DNA of 64,000 nt, taken from the NCBI GenBank assembly GCA_947095585.1, contig OX352763.1, positions 34,149,462 through 34,213,461 of the forward strand, written 5' to 3'. Within the stretch, counting starts at the first letter, position 1, and each line of letters begins with the position of its first letter. Both the position numbers and the translations under genes were made by a program. This document shows, in pieces, positions 33,178-45,194 of this stretch. Under the pieces are notes generated by a model. The model was not told where the DNA came from and did no database searches. It was given only the letters and a program-made list of their open reading frames with translations. The stretch comes from Nephrocerus scutellatus (taxonomy: Eukaryota; Arthropoda; Insecta; Diptera; Pipunculidae).

Positions 33178-36140
33178 TATTATTATTATTATTATTATTA
33201 TTAGCTTACTTTTGTGTAACCGGATCCATGATAACGGAAATTTCTCTGTTAATACTACCGGCAAAAACTTCGTTTCATCATCATATTTGGCTCTACAACC
33301 GGGGTGCGGTCCTGGCCTCCCGCAAAAAGTCTCTCCACCGGTCCCTATTTCGATTTCCAGTTTGGCATCCCTAAACTCTGGGCGTCCTGGTCTACGCCAT
33401 CCTTTCAGCGTATGCTTGGCCGGCCTCGCTGTCGTGTTCCATAAATCCTACCGCAAAGGACTTTCCGAGCAGTTGTCCTGCCCACCAGATCCTACCGAGC
33501 TTAATTTTCTTCATGATGTCGACATCGCCGTAACGCTCGTAGATCTCATCATTATACAGTCTCCGGAATTGTCCTTCCTCACATACGGGGCCAACAATTC
33601 TCCGTAAGACTTTTCTCTCGAACGCGGTTAAGAATGCTTTTTGTTAAGCACCCAAGTCTCGGATTCATATGTAAGTACTGGTATGACCATTGTCTTATAT
33701 ATCAGCAGCTTGGATGTTATGATTAAATTCCTGGATTTGAAGAGTCTTGACAGACTATAGTAGGCTTTGTTGGCTTTAAGCAACCGTGCGCGTATTTCTG
33801 GTTCCATGCTGTTATCGGCTGCTACAGTTGATTCGAGATAGTTAAAGGATTGCACAACTTCAAATTCGCGCTCCACTATTTGAATTGAGGCAGACGTGGC
33901 CACCATGTACTTTGTTTTGCTCTCATTTATATGCAGCTCCTGCGCCTGCTCTATCTGGATGAAAGCTTCCTGAACAGCTCTTCGGTTTCTACCAACGATG
34001 TCAATATCGTCTGCGTAAGCCAGTATCTGAATGGACTTACAGATGATTGTACCTCTCGCCGTTACGTCAGAGTCGCGGATCACTTTATCCAACGCCAGGT
34101 TGAAGAGGACTTGTCGGAGCCCGTTATAGATGTTGAATGGGCTTGATAGTGATCCGGATATTTTTACTTGGCTTATAACATTGGTCATGGTCAACCTACA
34201 TAGTCGTGTCAGTTTATTTGGGATGCCGAATTCTCTCATGGCTTTATAAAGTTCTACTCTGGCTATGCTATCATAGGCACCTTTAAAGTCTATAAAAAGA
34301 TGGTGCAGTGAGTTTTGAAACTCTAGACATTTTTCCATCACTTGCCTATGGGTGTAAATCTGATCAGTTGTTGATTTGCCTGGAATGAAGCCACACTGGT
34401 ATGGAGTTATCCTGTATTGAAGGATCGAGTAGAAAAGTACGCAACAGCGTTAACCCACAATAATTGCTGCATTTTTTGATATCTCCCTTCTTATGTATGG
34501 GGCACAGGATGCCCCTTCGCCAAGTCTTCTGGCATCGCTTCTTTCTCCCATACTTGCACTATTATTTCATGAATTGCTTGGTTTAATGTGGGGCCTCTTA
34601 CTTTTATCAGTTCCTCTTTATCTTTATCGCTCTGCTAACTTCGTCTGTGCTTGGTGGCGGCAGGATAGTATGATCTTCGGTCATTGGTTGAGCCTCCAAT
34701 TCCTCAGTTAACGGCCTATTTAGCAACTCATGAAAGTGCTCTTCCCATCGCTCTAAGATGCCTTTAAGATCGGTGATCAGATTACCCTCTTTGTCTTTGC
34801 AGTATGTGCAACGCGGTGTATATTGGTCATACCGCGGACTCTGGTAGACATTCCACGCCTGGTGCGGTCCTCGCTTTCTGTACTGTTCTAGTTCATGGAC
34901 GAGATTCTTCTCCCAGGCGAACTGTTTTATCACATCTTCTGAGTTCTTTATATTCATCTTCGCGTGCCCGCGTTCTATGAGATTGTTGCATTGAACGGTA
35001 CGCAACATTCTTACATTCAGTCGCTAGCTTACATTCGCGTAGATGCATAACAGGTTAAAAGGTGCAAGAAATTGATTCGATCCGTCAAACACACAGGGGT
35101 TGTTCGTTGTTGACCATATTTCCCTAAAGCATTACAGTTAAGACTATTAGACCATTAGTTACCAATAACAGACAAGACGTATTATAGTTGTTCTGTGGTT
35201 GTGGTCGAAGCAGTCGTTCCGATCTCTACGACTACTGCCTAAGATGGAGTCAGCAGTGCTAATGACAGTATTTTTAAGGCCTGTCCTGACATCCAACCCC
35301 CAGAACTTACTCTCCCAGCATTTAGGGCGAGTCCTATCGCTTGACCGTAGTTGTTTCTGGTCTCTTCGAAGGGCAGCCGTGTTGACTCGAATCTGATTCG
35401 CGGATGCATTCTTTCGTAATTATGCAATCCGCGCTCGGAGCACCATACCAACATGATAGTGGTCCGAGTTGACGTTGGCACCTCGGTACGTTCGTACCGT
35501 CATCAGGTTCGGGTTGTGGCGGAGGTCTATGAACACATGGTCTATCTGGTTGCGAGTGGCTCCATCAGGAGATACCCAGGTGGCTTTGTGGATATTTTTA
35601 CGCGCAAACCTTGTACTCGCAACGACCAAATTATTGCTTGCTGCCATATCTATGACTCGTTGTCCATTGTCATTAGTGTTCTCATGTTTTACATCATACT
35701 GAGGGCAAGCATGGAGTTCCCGTTCGACTGATTCAAAGAATTCTTCTTTTTCATCATCTGGGAATCCTCTGTAGGTGCATGCACTTTTATGAGGCTTATG
35801 TTTTGAAATTTGCCCCGCACGCGAAAGGTGCCTAGCCGTTTATTTACTGCTTTAAAGCCGATAACGGTGGGTTTCATTCTTTTTCTGACTAGAAACCCCA
35901 CCCCGAGCACATGATGTCTTGCATGACAGCTTTAATATATGTCATATTCTGATTTTTGTAAGACACCATTCCCTGTCCACCGCATCTTCTGGATTGCTGT
36001 TATGTCAGCCTTATATTTAAACAGGTTATCGGCCAGCTGCTGTGCAGCTCGAGCTCTATACAGTGAGCGTACCATGAGAAAGTTTTTAAATCGTTTAGCC
36101 GTTTTCGTTGCCGTGGTCGTCGTCGTTCATCAGTGTATCG
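33178..36140 (-). pseudogene. Degenerate non-LTR retrotransposon, endonuclease + RT, (TAA)n tail
   Basis: Read on the minus strand, an endonuclease start lies at about 36120-35700 (KYKADITAIQ-type sequence, then HAPTED near 35790). The endonuclease C-terminus is at 35647-35420 (HKATWVSPDGATRNQIDHV, SDHYHVGM). A linker is at 35008-34607 (DKEGNLITDLKGILERWEEH). The RT is at 34341-33628, with FIDFKGAYDSI, an altered GxRQG motif and ILAYADDIDIVGR. The 3' UTR ends in (TAA)n at 33203-33178. The order is complete, but many frameshifts make it inactive. The motif style is like the RTE-related elements often annotated in insects through their 'craniofacial development protein 2'-like endonuclease; clade assignment is tentative. 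Confidence 0.82.
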
Positions 36141-36499
36141 GAGGCTGATTTTGGGTTCCGCAATAATAATTTTTTACGGGAAAGGTTATTGGCCTCGTGC
36201 CAACCTTACTTTGAAGGGACTAGCCCGATCATTCCGCTTTTCCTGCATTGGAGGAAAATTACCGGCGGCAACCTGCAATTCTAGAGCATTCTGTGTTATT
36301 CCCACTGTTCTGCTGATAGCTGACCGCCTTATCAATTCCATAGGAATTCATTTTCGACAAAAGTGCTTGATGCCAGACTCATGTCAGTTAAATGTCTTAA
36401 AAATATCGACTGCAACAACTTTGCCTTCAGCAGCGTAAGCCAGGGAACCTGCAATCTACAATGTGTTCTTCAAATACGAAGGGGGCATATCATAATCTT

Positions 36500-36720
36500 C
36501 AAATCATAATCTAGCGTCAATCTACAACACGTATGTGGAATGCTCTGCCAAGCTCTGTCTTTCCAGATCACTATGATCCACAGGCATTCAAGACACAAGT
36601 TCATAGACATCTCCTCTCTTCTTCTCCTTTTCCTTAACGCCCACGCTGTGCCAAGCATATAGCCGAACATAATAAGGGTGCGAACCCCTTTTTGCGTGCG
36701 CAAATATATAAAAAAAAAAT
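36500..36720 (+). pseudogene. Jockey-like LINE 3' terminus
   Basis: The plus-strand frame encodes TRMWNALPSSVFPDHYDPQA, then FKTQVHRHLL and a stop. This is the typical end of jockey-group RT proteins (LWNxLPxxVF...FK). A short 3'UTR with GGGTGCGAACCCC and GTGCGCAAATATATAAAA follows and ends in an A run. Confidence 0.8.
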
Positions 36721-36789
36721 CTAGGCAGGGTAGAATGTAAGTCAGATGAATTAGATCCAATTGGAGAATTCACATAAAAAATTTAAATT

Positions 36790-36795
36790 TTTATT
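36790..36795 (-). promoter_or_regulatory. Polyadenylation signal of the RING gene
   Basis: AATAAA on the minus strand, about 155 nt after the stop codon at 36950. Confidence 0.5.
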
Positions 36796-36949
36796 GCGTT
36801 TCTTTTTATTTTTGGTGATTCAAAACTATTATAAGTGTAAAATTAGTAAAATATATATATTTTATATACATATATACATATATTTTAGAAGCAAGGATAC
36901 AAATATAATAGTTACCCACAGATTTTTAGTAAACGATTGAATAACAACA

Positions 36950-37413
36950 CTAATTTAAAAAAATCTGATTAACATGCTTTCTTGCAAGTCGCGTCTTACA
37001 TATGGGACATTTTTTTGATAACAACATTGCCTTCTGAATGCATCGCAAGCAAAAGATGTGACCACATATAGTGGACGCAGGTTTCCGTTGAATTGAGGAT
37101 TCCATGCAAATGGCACACCTGAGATTTGTGCATAGGCCTTTATCTTTTCCTGTTTTACTTGAAGTTGCAGCTTCGTTTGAAATGTCGTCTGAAGGTTTGT
37201 AAAAGAAACGCTTTTACGATTCTTATTTTGTTTTGGTTTAATGAGCTGTTTTGTTTTACCTGATTCTAGGGTGAGATCTATTACCTCGTGATTTGGTTCA
37301 ATAAATATGACATCATCATCTTTTACGATACTCCCTAACGCATCTCGTTTCCTACGTTTTGCCGCACCGCTGCTATTGACTTTCTTCCCACTAATATTGC
37401 CTCTATTGTCCAT
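36950..37413 (-). CDS. dgrn: RNF4/degringolade-like SUMO-targeted RING E3 ligase, two exons
   Basis: Exons complement(37260..37413) and complement(36950..37188) join across a 71-nt intron (CAG|GTAAAA ... TTCAG|AC) to encode 130 residues. The intron must be removed: the unspliced frame runs through out of phase and destroys the RING. Two SUMO-interaction-type motifs, VIFI (35-38) and VIDLTL (44-49), precede a C3HC4 RING with C76-C79, C93-H95, C98-C101 and C112-C115. The context is RCAICMES, TICGHIFCLRC and CPICKTRL. The C-terminal QIFLN resembles the RNF4 end (QIYL). RNF4/Dgrn proteins ubiquitinate SUMO-modified nuclear targets (family knowledge). It is shorter than RNF4 and far shorter than the fly protein, lacking a long N-terminus. 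It could be a paralogue, so the symbol is provisional. A Lys/Arg-rich stretch at 17-24 suggests nuclear import. Confidence 0.8.
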
Positions 37414-37485
37414 TTAAAAATTTATATTAGACAAAATAATTATTAAACAAAATCGAAAGCAAACGCATAAAAAATATTTGAAAAT

Positions 37486-37660
37486 TAAGAAAATACAATG
37501 ACAGAAAAACCAAAAAAAGAAAAGAAAACCTAAATGTTTTTGAGTAAAAAAACTAAAAAAAAGCTGAAGTTTTATTTTTGTCCAGTTTTATTTCCTCAGA
37601 TGGCGCTACAGTTCGTGGTGTAACTGGGTTTAAACTGACATGCATTAGAAGACACCCTGC
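37486..37660 (+). repeat. RING-gene upstream segment duplicated at 32757-32960
   Basis: Lies 70-250 bp upstream of the RING gene start. See 32757-32960 for the shared blocks. One copy may be an original promoter-proximal sequence. Confidence 0.7.
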
Positions 37661-37699
37661 TGGCCGTGGAGTTAATGATAAGTTGCTTTACGTGTACAA

Positions 37700-39490
37700 G
37701 TCCGAGTCATCTCAAACAGCCAGTACGTAGTAGTTTCTTGACTCGGTCTATGTCGCTGCAAAGCTTGTATAATTCGTTGACACTACAGTAGGGTTCAGGT
37801 ACTATGAACGCAGATTCCCAGACATCCCTAACTATTTCATCTGCAGATTTATTCATTGCCTGCAATTCCCTGATGACCAACCGAGTTTGACTTTGTTGTG
37901 TCTGGTAAGAGATTGCAGTGCATCGTAACAGTTTTCACTGATATCGAGTCCATTAAATTGGACAACAGCGCTTTAAGTGCTGCCTGGCTATCTGAAAAGA
38001 TATATATCTCTAATTCCTTTATTAAGGTTAATCTCGGCGCAGATCTCAATGGCATGGAGTTCCGCTTGGACAACCGAGGAACTTTTTCCCATTGGTATCG
38101 AGACTTTTGTGCCAAACCAAAGACACCAGGTCCAACTCTAGTTTCCATCTTCGATCCATCTGTGAACCAGAGCAGACCAGTGCCGGAACACCATTGCACC
38201 AGTTTGCCCGGTCCAATATTTCTACCTCAAATTTCCTTCCGAAACCGTGCTTCATGACCAAAATTTCGGGAATAGTACAGAACATGTCTCTTTCAGGAAT
38301 TGGGTTAAGAATTTTCAGATGATCCATGTTAGTACCTGTATTCTAGTTGCAGCTTAATAGCGCATTTAGAAGCCGTCTTTATAATGAAGATTTGCAAGGG
38401 GTGAGAGCCCAACAACAGCTTCTAGTGTAGGTCATAGGGTAGGTTCGCATGACACCCGTTATACATAGACAGGCAATTCAGTGTAGCTTCTGAAGATTAG
38501 TTGCCGTTGTCCGTTCAAGAACTTTCGGCCACCAAACGATGGCCGCATACGTGATAAAAGGTTCACCATCATTGTGTAAATCCAATGTACCAATTTAGGA
38601 TTAGGACCCCAAATTCAGCCATAGAGGCGTCTATTGGCCCACAAGCGGAGTTCCATAGAAGGGGAGAAAGCACTCCTCCCGAGTAGGAAATAATATCTTG
38701 TTTTTCAAGCATGGCTGTTATCCAATGATCGGTCGAGTCTTCGATACCGCTGCTACTAATTGACCTTGCAATGTGGGGCGTTCGATGGCGGACTTGATAT
38801 GAGAATTCCAGTTAAGCCGTTTATCAAGGATGACGCCGAGATATTTAACTTCGGTGGAGTAATCTAACGTGGTGCCTTTGATGATGACAGGTTTCAAATT
38901 AACCAGTCTTTATTTCGTGAAAAGCACTAGAACGGCTTTGCAAGGATTGATGGATAGTCCTTCTCTCTACTGCACCATTCTAAAACGTGTAGTAAAGCAC
39001 CTAGCATGACACTAGTGATAGTAGTGCAGTGCTTACCACTAATAAAAAGCGCACAAATCGTCCGCATAACTAATGGCGATGTAGCCTGATCTGTGAAGAT
39101 CGACTAGAAGTTTATCAATCACAAGTGACCATAGAAGGGGAGAAAGCACTCTTCCTTGGGGACATCCCTTAGCTTCATTCACAGACACAAACACTGCTCC
39201 CGAGGAGGAAATAATATCTTGTTTTTCAAGCATGGCCCTTATCCAATGATTGGTCGAGTCTTCGATACCGCTGCTACTAATTGACCTTGCAATAGAGTAG
39301 TAGCCAGTGTTATCGAAAGCGCCCTCAATGTCGAGAAAAGAACACAAGGCGACTTCCTTGGGACGAAAAGTTCCTTTTATCTTCTTTACAAGATAGTCAG
39401 GGAACCTTCTGTGCTTTTGCCACTCCTGTACGCAAACTGACTTAAGTGCAGAGGTGTAGACAAGATCTGTAGCTGGCTCTAAATAAAGCA
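37700..39490 (-). pseudogene. Non-LTR retrotransposon with RT and RNase H, internal duplication
   Basis: The minus-strand RT at 39491-39039 has LDIEGAFDN, a GCPQGRVLSPLLWSLVIDKL box and ISYADDL. RNase H at 38199-37850 has FTDGSKMETRVGPG, IYIFSDSQAALKAL and HQGIAGNE. This domain pair fits the I/LOA/R1 side of the non-LTR tree. About 130 bp (GGAGAAAGCACTC through TAATTGACCTTGCAAT) occurs at both 38660-38790 and 39135-39293, so part of the RT was duplicated. Multiple stops lie in the thumb region. Confidence 0.82.
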
Positions 39491-39867
39491 ATCATATCCG
39501 GTAGGAGGAGATCGATTTGTACTCTGTAATGGCGAACCTATATTCGTCGCAACTCTTCGTGCGGTCATGAAAGGAAGAGAGCAACAAGTCATTAATTGAT
39601 ATATGATGCCTCATCTTTGTCTCCTGTGGACTTAATAGATGTGACAAGCATATCTACTTTAGAGAGGACAAGTCCCCAATATAGATTCCAGTCCGTGGAC
39701 TTTGGATCATATCTAGAAGGAGCATGTGCCAATTTGCTGCAATACCTATGCATTTTTTTGGAAATTATATATAAATTTTAGCTTTCTGCAGTCCTTTTCC
39801 ATTAAACTCTAATTATGCCTTAAAAGGGGTAAACAAAGTTTTCTCTTCACATAAGAATAAATAGATA

Positions 39868-40088
39868 TTTGGGCGCGACAGACTGTTCCGGGCCATATTT
39901 TAGCACACAAATGGAAGAAACCTACAAATTAATGCCGTATCCGAACGGCGAATAATTAATTATTACCCTCGAACGTTTGTCAGACATTTGCGAGAGGTGG
40001 GACATGAAAAAGACATTTTGGTGTAGTTTGGGATTCGAACCTCGAATCTTCTGCTCAGAAGTCCGTGCACTAACGACTTAATTGCCTA
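39868..40088 (-). mobile_element. tRNA-derived SINE, diverged
   Basis: Minus strand: head remnant with B box GGTTCGAATCCC-type sequence (plus strand GGGATTCGAACC), CTCTCGCAAATG, GTTCGAGGGTAAT, GCCGTTCGGATACGGC and GTCTGTCGCGCCCAAATATC. Small deletions in the body. Confidence 0.8.
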
Positions 40089-40094
40089 AGGACG

Positions 40095-40790
40095 CTCTAA
40101 AATCTAGACCTTAGCTAACATTGATAAATATGACGGCCTTTGTCTATGGATATATGCCTAAGTGAGTACCTAATTTTATTGTTTTACTTTTTTTGTCAAT
40201 GCAGTTACGAGTGTGCCGTTCATACTTTTTCGATTGCATTTTCGAACTAAAAATGAGGGTTGCTTTTAAAGGGGTCTGCGTTTAGGACGGGTGAGGAATT
40301 TTATTATACTTACAAATGAAATTATTCTACACTGAATATCGTGTGTAAATACAGTTATGTTGGTTGCATTTCCTTCAGAACAATGCTTACAATTTGATAT
40401 GCAAATTTTATTTAATTTGAATTCTCTCAGGGTTGCTCACATTAAATGTTCTTTATAGTTATATTATAACACATTGACTAAGACAAAATTACATCATACT
40501 CGAATTATGTGAGTGAAATAAGAAAAATATTTCAACTTTCGTTTTAATCCACAAAACATAACCCAAAACGCTTAGCATAATAACGTGCAGGGTTAAATGG
40601 GGACCACACTTCCTCGGAGTGAAAAATCAATTAGTTTTTTTTTGTATTATTATTTCTTTAATTACAACTGAATAAAAAATCTTATTTGGTAATTTACAAT
40701 TTTTAGTATGTAATTTTGGAAGCAAGCCAATAGTTGATGTCAATATTGTAAGATTCTTGTGTGCAATATGCCTCTTTCGATTAACTAAAA
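40095..40790. other. No gene or repeat recognised
   Basis: AT-rich sequence, chance ORFs only. Confidence 0.4.
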
Positions 40791-40794
40791 CCGT

Positions 40795-41130
40795 ACCCGA
40801 AACCATAACCACGGGTAAGCTACCAAAATGACAGGGTTTTCGTGGTGAATGCTTTGCAAAAAGAACCCCAAACCGAAACCAAATTTAAGAAGAACAAAAA
40901 ACTGATAAATTAGTCTGCTTGCTCTCTCTTTGCCATATTGCCGAGTAAACGAAACCTTACCCGTCGATTGCCGACGGGTAGCAAAGTTACAGTGTCGGTT
41001 AAAAAACCTTGCAAATAAAACGCAAAATCAAACCGTACCCCGGGTACAGTTTGCAAATAGAACGCCAAACCAAAACCACGAGAGAGAAATTTTAACACTA
41101 CCCTGCAAATCGAAAGAGCTAATAGATACA
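40795..41130 (+). repeat. Dispersed repeat homologous to 11465-11970 (inverted)
   Basis: Contains CGTCGATTGCCGACGGGTAG, TTTGCAAATAGAACGCC and several copies of an AAACCGTACCC / AACGCCAAACC-like word. The 73-residue ORF across it is incidental. Confidence 0.6.
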
Positions 41131-41516
41131 TTTAGTAGATAGAAACGCAAAATGAATAAAATCACCTTTTGATGGATTCATAAATCCACAGTGCTCAGGT
41201 GTTAAATGTTCCAGGCTTTATTTTCTTTGGTTTACAGGGTTTTTCACCATACTTTGTATACCGCTATTTGTATCGATTCGCATGCGCTGAAATTGATCCT
41301 TCACTTTTAATTTCAGTAGATACTAGTGGAACTCGCAGATCTCTATGTATAATCTCGTTTCGTAGGTAACATTGCGGTTATATTGTGATCCTCAAAACCT
41401 TATTTTGGAACGTTTGTATACTCCATACACTAAATACCAGAAAGGATTGGTTTTTTTGATTTCATTAAGGGATAGATTATTTATAGTCTTTTTGTCTCTT
41501 CTTATAACTACTATTG

Positions 41517-41735
41517 GTGGGCGATGTGACACTAGTGGTTAAACTTCTGAGTGGGAAGATTGAAGTTCGAATCTCAGAAATACACCAAACGTATTTTTCA
41601 CGTTGCCACCTCTCGCTAAAGTCTCACAAACAAACGTCATAGAGTAACAACTGTCATAGCAAGCTTCTCCATTCACCTTTTGTATACTTTTTTTGAATTG
41701 TGGGTCCATTAAAATTTACCCGGCATCTATAATAC
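41517..41735 (+). mobile_element. tRNA-derived SINE, old copy
   Basis: Degenerate A box (GATGTGACACTAGTGG), B box AGTTCGAATCTC, ACCAAACGTATTTTTCACG, CCACCTCTCG, AAGCTTCTCCATTC and GAATTGTGGGTCC. The 3' end is lost. Confidence 0.7.
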
Positions 41736-41739
41736 CTCT

Positions 41740-42590
41740 TTATGATTTATGATTGTGTTATAATCTTAAGAACAACTTAAATATGTGATAAGAAATGATA
41801 ATATTTTGAAACGTCTAAAAGAAATAAAGCATTTAACTTCCCCTCCATCTCCCTTATTTATTTCTCGTTAAGCTGCTATCGAAGTACAAAGCAAGCAACA
41901 GCAATTTAAAATCCAATTAAAACAAACGGAAATGCACACGTATAAAGCAGGAGTAAGGGCAAAAGCATCTTTACTACTTATGATGATAATGATGCAGCAT
42001 TATCTACGACGCTCCATACATTCCCAACTTTTTCCATAATTATTATATTACTCAGGCTTCTATTATGAGTCCTCCTTTATTCTCGATGTGCATTTTTGTT
42101 AAGAAGTAGTCGTCGTTTATGATGCGCCAGAAGTAATTACATAACGTGTGACTGTGCAAATATTGATGTATGACAATTGTCAGCATATTCCACATTTTGC
42201 CTTTTGTAATGGGTATTTTAATGTTGTTAGTACCCACGTATACATACATAGGCTGGCTTACAATTCAAATAAAACTTCCATTTGCAAACAAATTAAAGGC
42301 AGCCAAAGAACAACGAATGGTCTATGTATGTATTACTGTATCTGTAATCTAAATATTATTAGATGGGGGGAGACGAAGCTACGCTGTACTTACGTGTAAT
42401 TCAGTCATACGCTAGATGGAACTGTAGAGATTGGCTGTATGCGGGTTAATTTTTCATCCCACAATTTGTATAAAAACTGATAACAATGAAGTTGTTGTTA
42501 TAGTAATTATGCTTAAAAATGTACCGTGTACAACTTTATGTGGAGACGAATTATAACTTAAATTTCACCTTTTAATAAAAAAAATAAAAA
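41740..42590. other. No gene recognised
   Basis: AT-rich and host-like, without transposon motifs. Short ORFs only. Confidence 0.4.
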
Positions 42591-42599
42591 AATAACACA

Positions 42600-42925
42600 T
42601 AAATTTTTTTTGTGTAAATTCTCTAATCGGGGGATACACAATGTGCAAAGTTTGAATAAAATCGTGTACATTTTTTATAAAAATTGTTTAGGAGCCCCCA
42701 TCACGATCACTCGAAATTTTTTACAAATAGTGTTTCCATAGTAGATACATATGTGTATAACATTTGAAGAAAATCGAGTAAATTTTTAAAAATTTTGTAT
42801 GGGCCCTTCCGATACCAGGGCCCGATCATTTCCAAATTTTTATAAAAAGTGTTGTTCATCGTAGCTACACATGAATATAAAATTTGAAGAAAATCGGGTA
42901 CTTTTTCTTAGAAAATTTGTATGGG
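42600..42925 (+). repeat. ~120-bp degenerate tandem repeat, about 2.5 units
   Basis: Units share TTTGAAGAAAATCGRGTA, TTTTTAAAAATTTTGTATGG, a GGGCCC/GCCCCC segment, CGATCA and AAATTTTTTACAAA-like sequence. The last unit ends near 42925. Confidence 0.65.
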
Positions 42926-43432
42926 TGCGCAGAGTAGAGTTTTAGCAAGTAGGTTTAAAATTGATCACAAGATTTGGGCAGCCAGCCACGGGCACGCGAA
43001 GTTAACATAGAGAATTTAAAAACTAAAATTTTTCATTTAAATTCTGCTATAACCAAAAGTATACCGAATTCCACTATAAATGCTGAAAATCAAAAACAAA
43101 TGCGAAGCACTGCAACCACGATTCTGTGTCGGTGATAATGATAAATGATGAAATGATCATGATAAAGAAATGTCAAATAGTGAAAAAATAAATAAATACA
43201 CATTTTGTCGATGAGAATTTTTTTCATAATCATTATCACCGACACAGAATCCTGGCCCAGGTCATTAAAAATTATTTCATCTTTATAGACTACGCATTTA
43301 CTACTTGGCAAAAATATACAACATTGACTACGTTGTCCATGTTGTTAATATAGTTTATAATTGTTTTTTTTGTATTTTAATAACTAATCAGAACGAAACA
43401 TGAACATAGAGAATGGGTTGTATTAATAAAAA

Positions 43433-44650
43433 CTAGCAATTGCTCGAATCCGTATGAATAAGACTTTACTTTACCTTAGCAACCTCGAATATTCGAACAT
43501 AGCAATTGCTTGAAATGTTTTAGCAAAACGGTTGTCAAAAACATTTTACTTTCTTTTTCATAGTAAAAGGAAGTATAGTATGTATATCATGAAAATTTTC
43601 GAGCTCAGGATTTTTGCAGATTTACCCATTACCGTATCTCCTGAGTCAGGAAAAGCGAAAATAAAAAATATCTGCCTGTCTGAATTTCTGTATGTCTGCC
43701 TGTGTCCATTCTACAATCCAGACGGCTGAACTTATCGGGATGAAAATTAATATTAAAGCTTTTTACTTAAATTGTGAGGGGCTTATTTTGACGAAAATCT
43801 GATAGCCGGAATTGAAAGTTTACTTAGTCAGTTTTTCGAGTTTTTGCAAAAATAACTCAAGAAGTATAGCACTTGAGGGAAATCTTTTAAGTGCAAAAGA
43901 AATTTAAACAAAAAAAATTTAAAAAAAAATAATAAAAAAAAAACATTTACTGAATATTCCGGTCCCGTCCTTGAAAGAAAGTCGTGTTGAGCCAACCCCT
44001 CAATTTTTTTTATTCAAATCGTGTGTACTTGTATTTTGAATTTGGAAAAATATAAATCCATTCTTACGCTTTTTCCATTTTTGGCAAACATACCAATTAG
44101 TACTGCGGACGGTAGTTTGGTAAATGCCAACATCTTCGTCGACACCAAGATAAAAACATTAATTTCTTATTATTTCTTATTTCAGTTGCAATGTAACGTA
44201 AAAAAGATTTAATTTTTTTCTTATTTGACAGAGCGCAAACCCGGGTTTTGGAATTTTCAGGTAGAAATTTGTCTGCCAAATATTCCACATTTTGACGTTT
44301 AATACGATACAACTGCTTAAAACTTGTATCGTCACCAAATGATCTTGACTTATACTGATTTTGTTCCCGAGCCTTGTTTGCATTTGTAACCACAATCGGC
44401 AAAAGGGGTTTGATATGCAAATCCATTTTAAATTAATTTATTTGCTTCTTTTTTTAAGAAAACTCGTGGAAACAGAAATTGCATAGCAATTCAATCCAAA
44501 TGAATTTATGTATCAAACGTTTTTAGCAAATGCTTATAGTCAGCTCAATAGCAGACTTGACATTTTCTTAGCAAATGCTTAGTTTTATGCGTTTTATTCA
44601 TACCAATTTGAGCAAATGCTTTTTCAAAAATAGCAATTACTCAAATTTAT
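43433..44650 (-). pseudogene. PIF/Harbinger element remnant with HARBI1-like transposase N-terminus
   Basis: The minus-strand ORF 44097-44426 reads DDTSFKQLYRIKRQNVEYLA, then RVCALSNKKKIKSFLRYIAT. After a frameshift it continues GVDEDVGIYQTTVRST. This matches the N-terminal helix-turn-helix region of HARBI1-like transposases. The catalytic DDE part is gone. The ends look like terminal inverted repeats: 43437 onward AATTGCTCGAATCCGTATGA and, near 44597-44640, the reverse complement of TTGCTCAAATTGGTATGAAT. An internal T/A-rich segment (43.6-44.0 kb) resembles widespread repeats. Confidence 0.65.
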
Positions 44651-44711
44651 TTTTTATCATACGAATCTAAGCTTTTATATTTTAGCTAAGTCGGTTTTTG
44701 TTCATATCTTA

Positions 44712-45187
44712 TACACTGGGGTCCCGATTTGCGTCAGCTTGTTTTGATTTGCGTCCTTAGGCAAAAAATTTGGTTTGCATTGTTTCTTCGATTTGCGTCG
44801 CTACAAGCATGGAAGTGAAAGTCATGCGAACAAAGCTGCTATGAAAACGGCAAAATGAATTGTTAGCAAAATAATGTTAATTTATGTTTCTCACAATTTT
44901 ATTTTTAGTACCTTACTAATGTAGATATTTACATACATATATTGAAATAAAATATTTTTTAATGAAATAAGACAATAAAAATTCATCATATTTGAAACCA
45001 ATCTACTCCCAAAATTATTCAATAGTATGGGAAAATTTGTTTCGATTTCCTTCACAAAATATATATTTTATAAACTTTGGAACCAATCTACAATCAATTG
45101 TACAGGAATATACGAGAAAAAATGTTTCGGTTTGAGTTATTTAGTTTCGCGTCCACAATTTTTGGAACACGACTGGGTCCCAGTGTA
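44712..45187. mobile_element. MITE with TACACTGGG termini
   Basis: The left end TACACTGGGGTCCCGATTTG and right end CGACTGGGTCCCAGTGTA form imperfect inverted repeats bounded by TA, as for Tc1/mariner-mobilised elements. The interior has no transposase. Confidence 0.6.
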
Positions 45188-45194
45188 CTCGATT

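Noticed and set aside
33212..33607. 131-residue plus-strand ORF
   Set aside because: Antisense to the 3' part of the 33.2-36.1 kb LINE.
36955..37413. 152-residue unspliced reading of the RING gene
   Set aside because: It runs through a 71-nt intron into the wrong frame; the spliced form restores a perfect C3HC4 RING.
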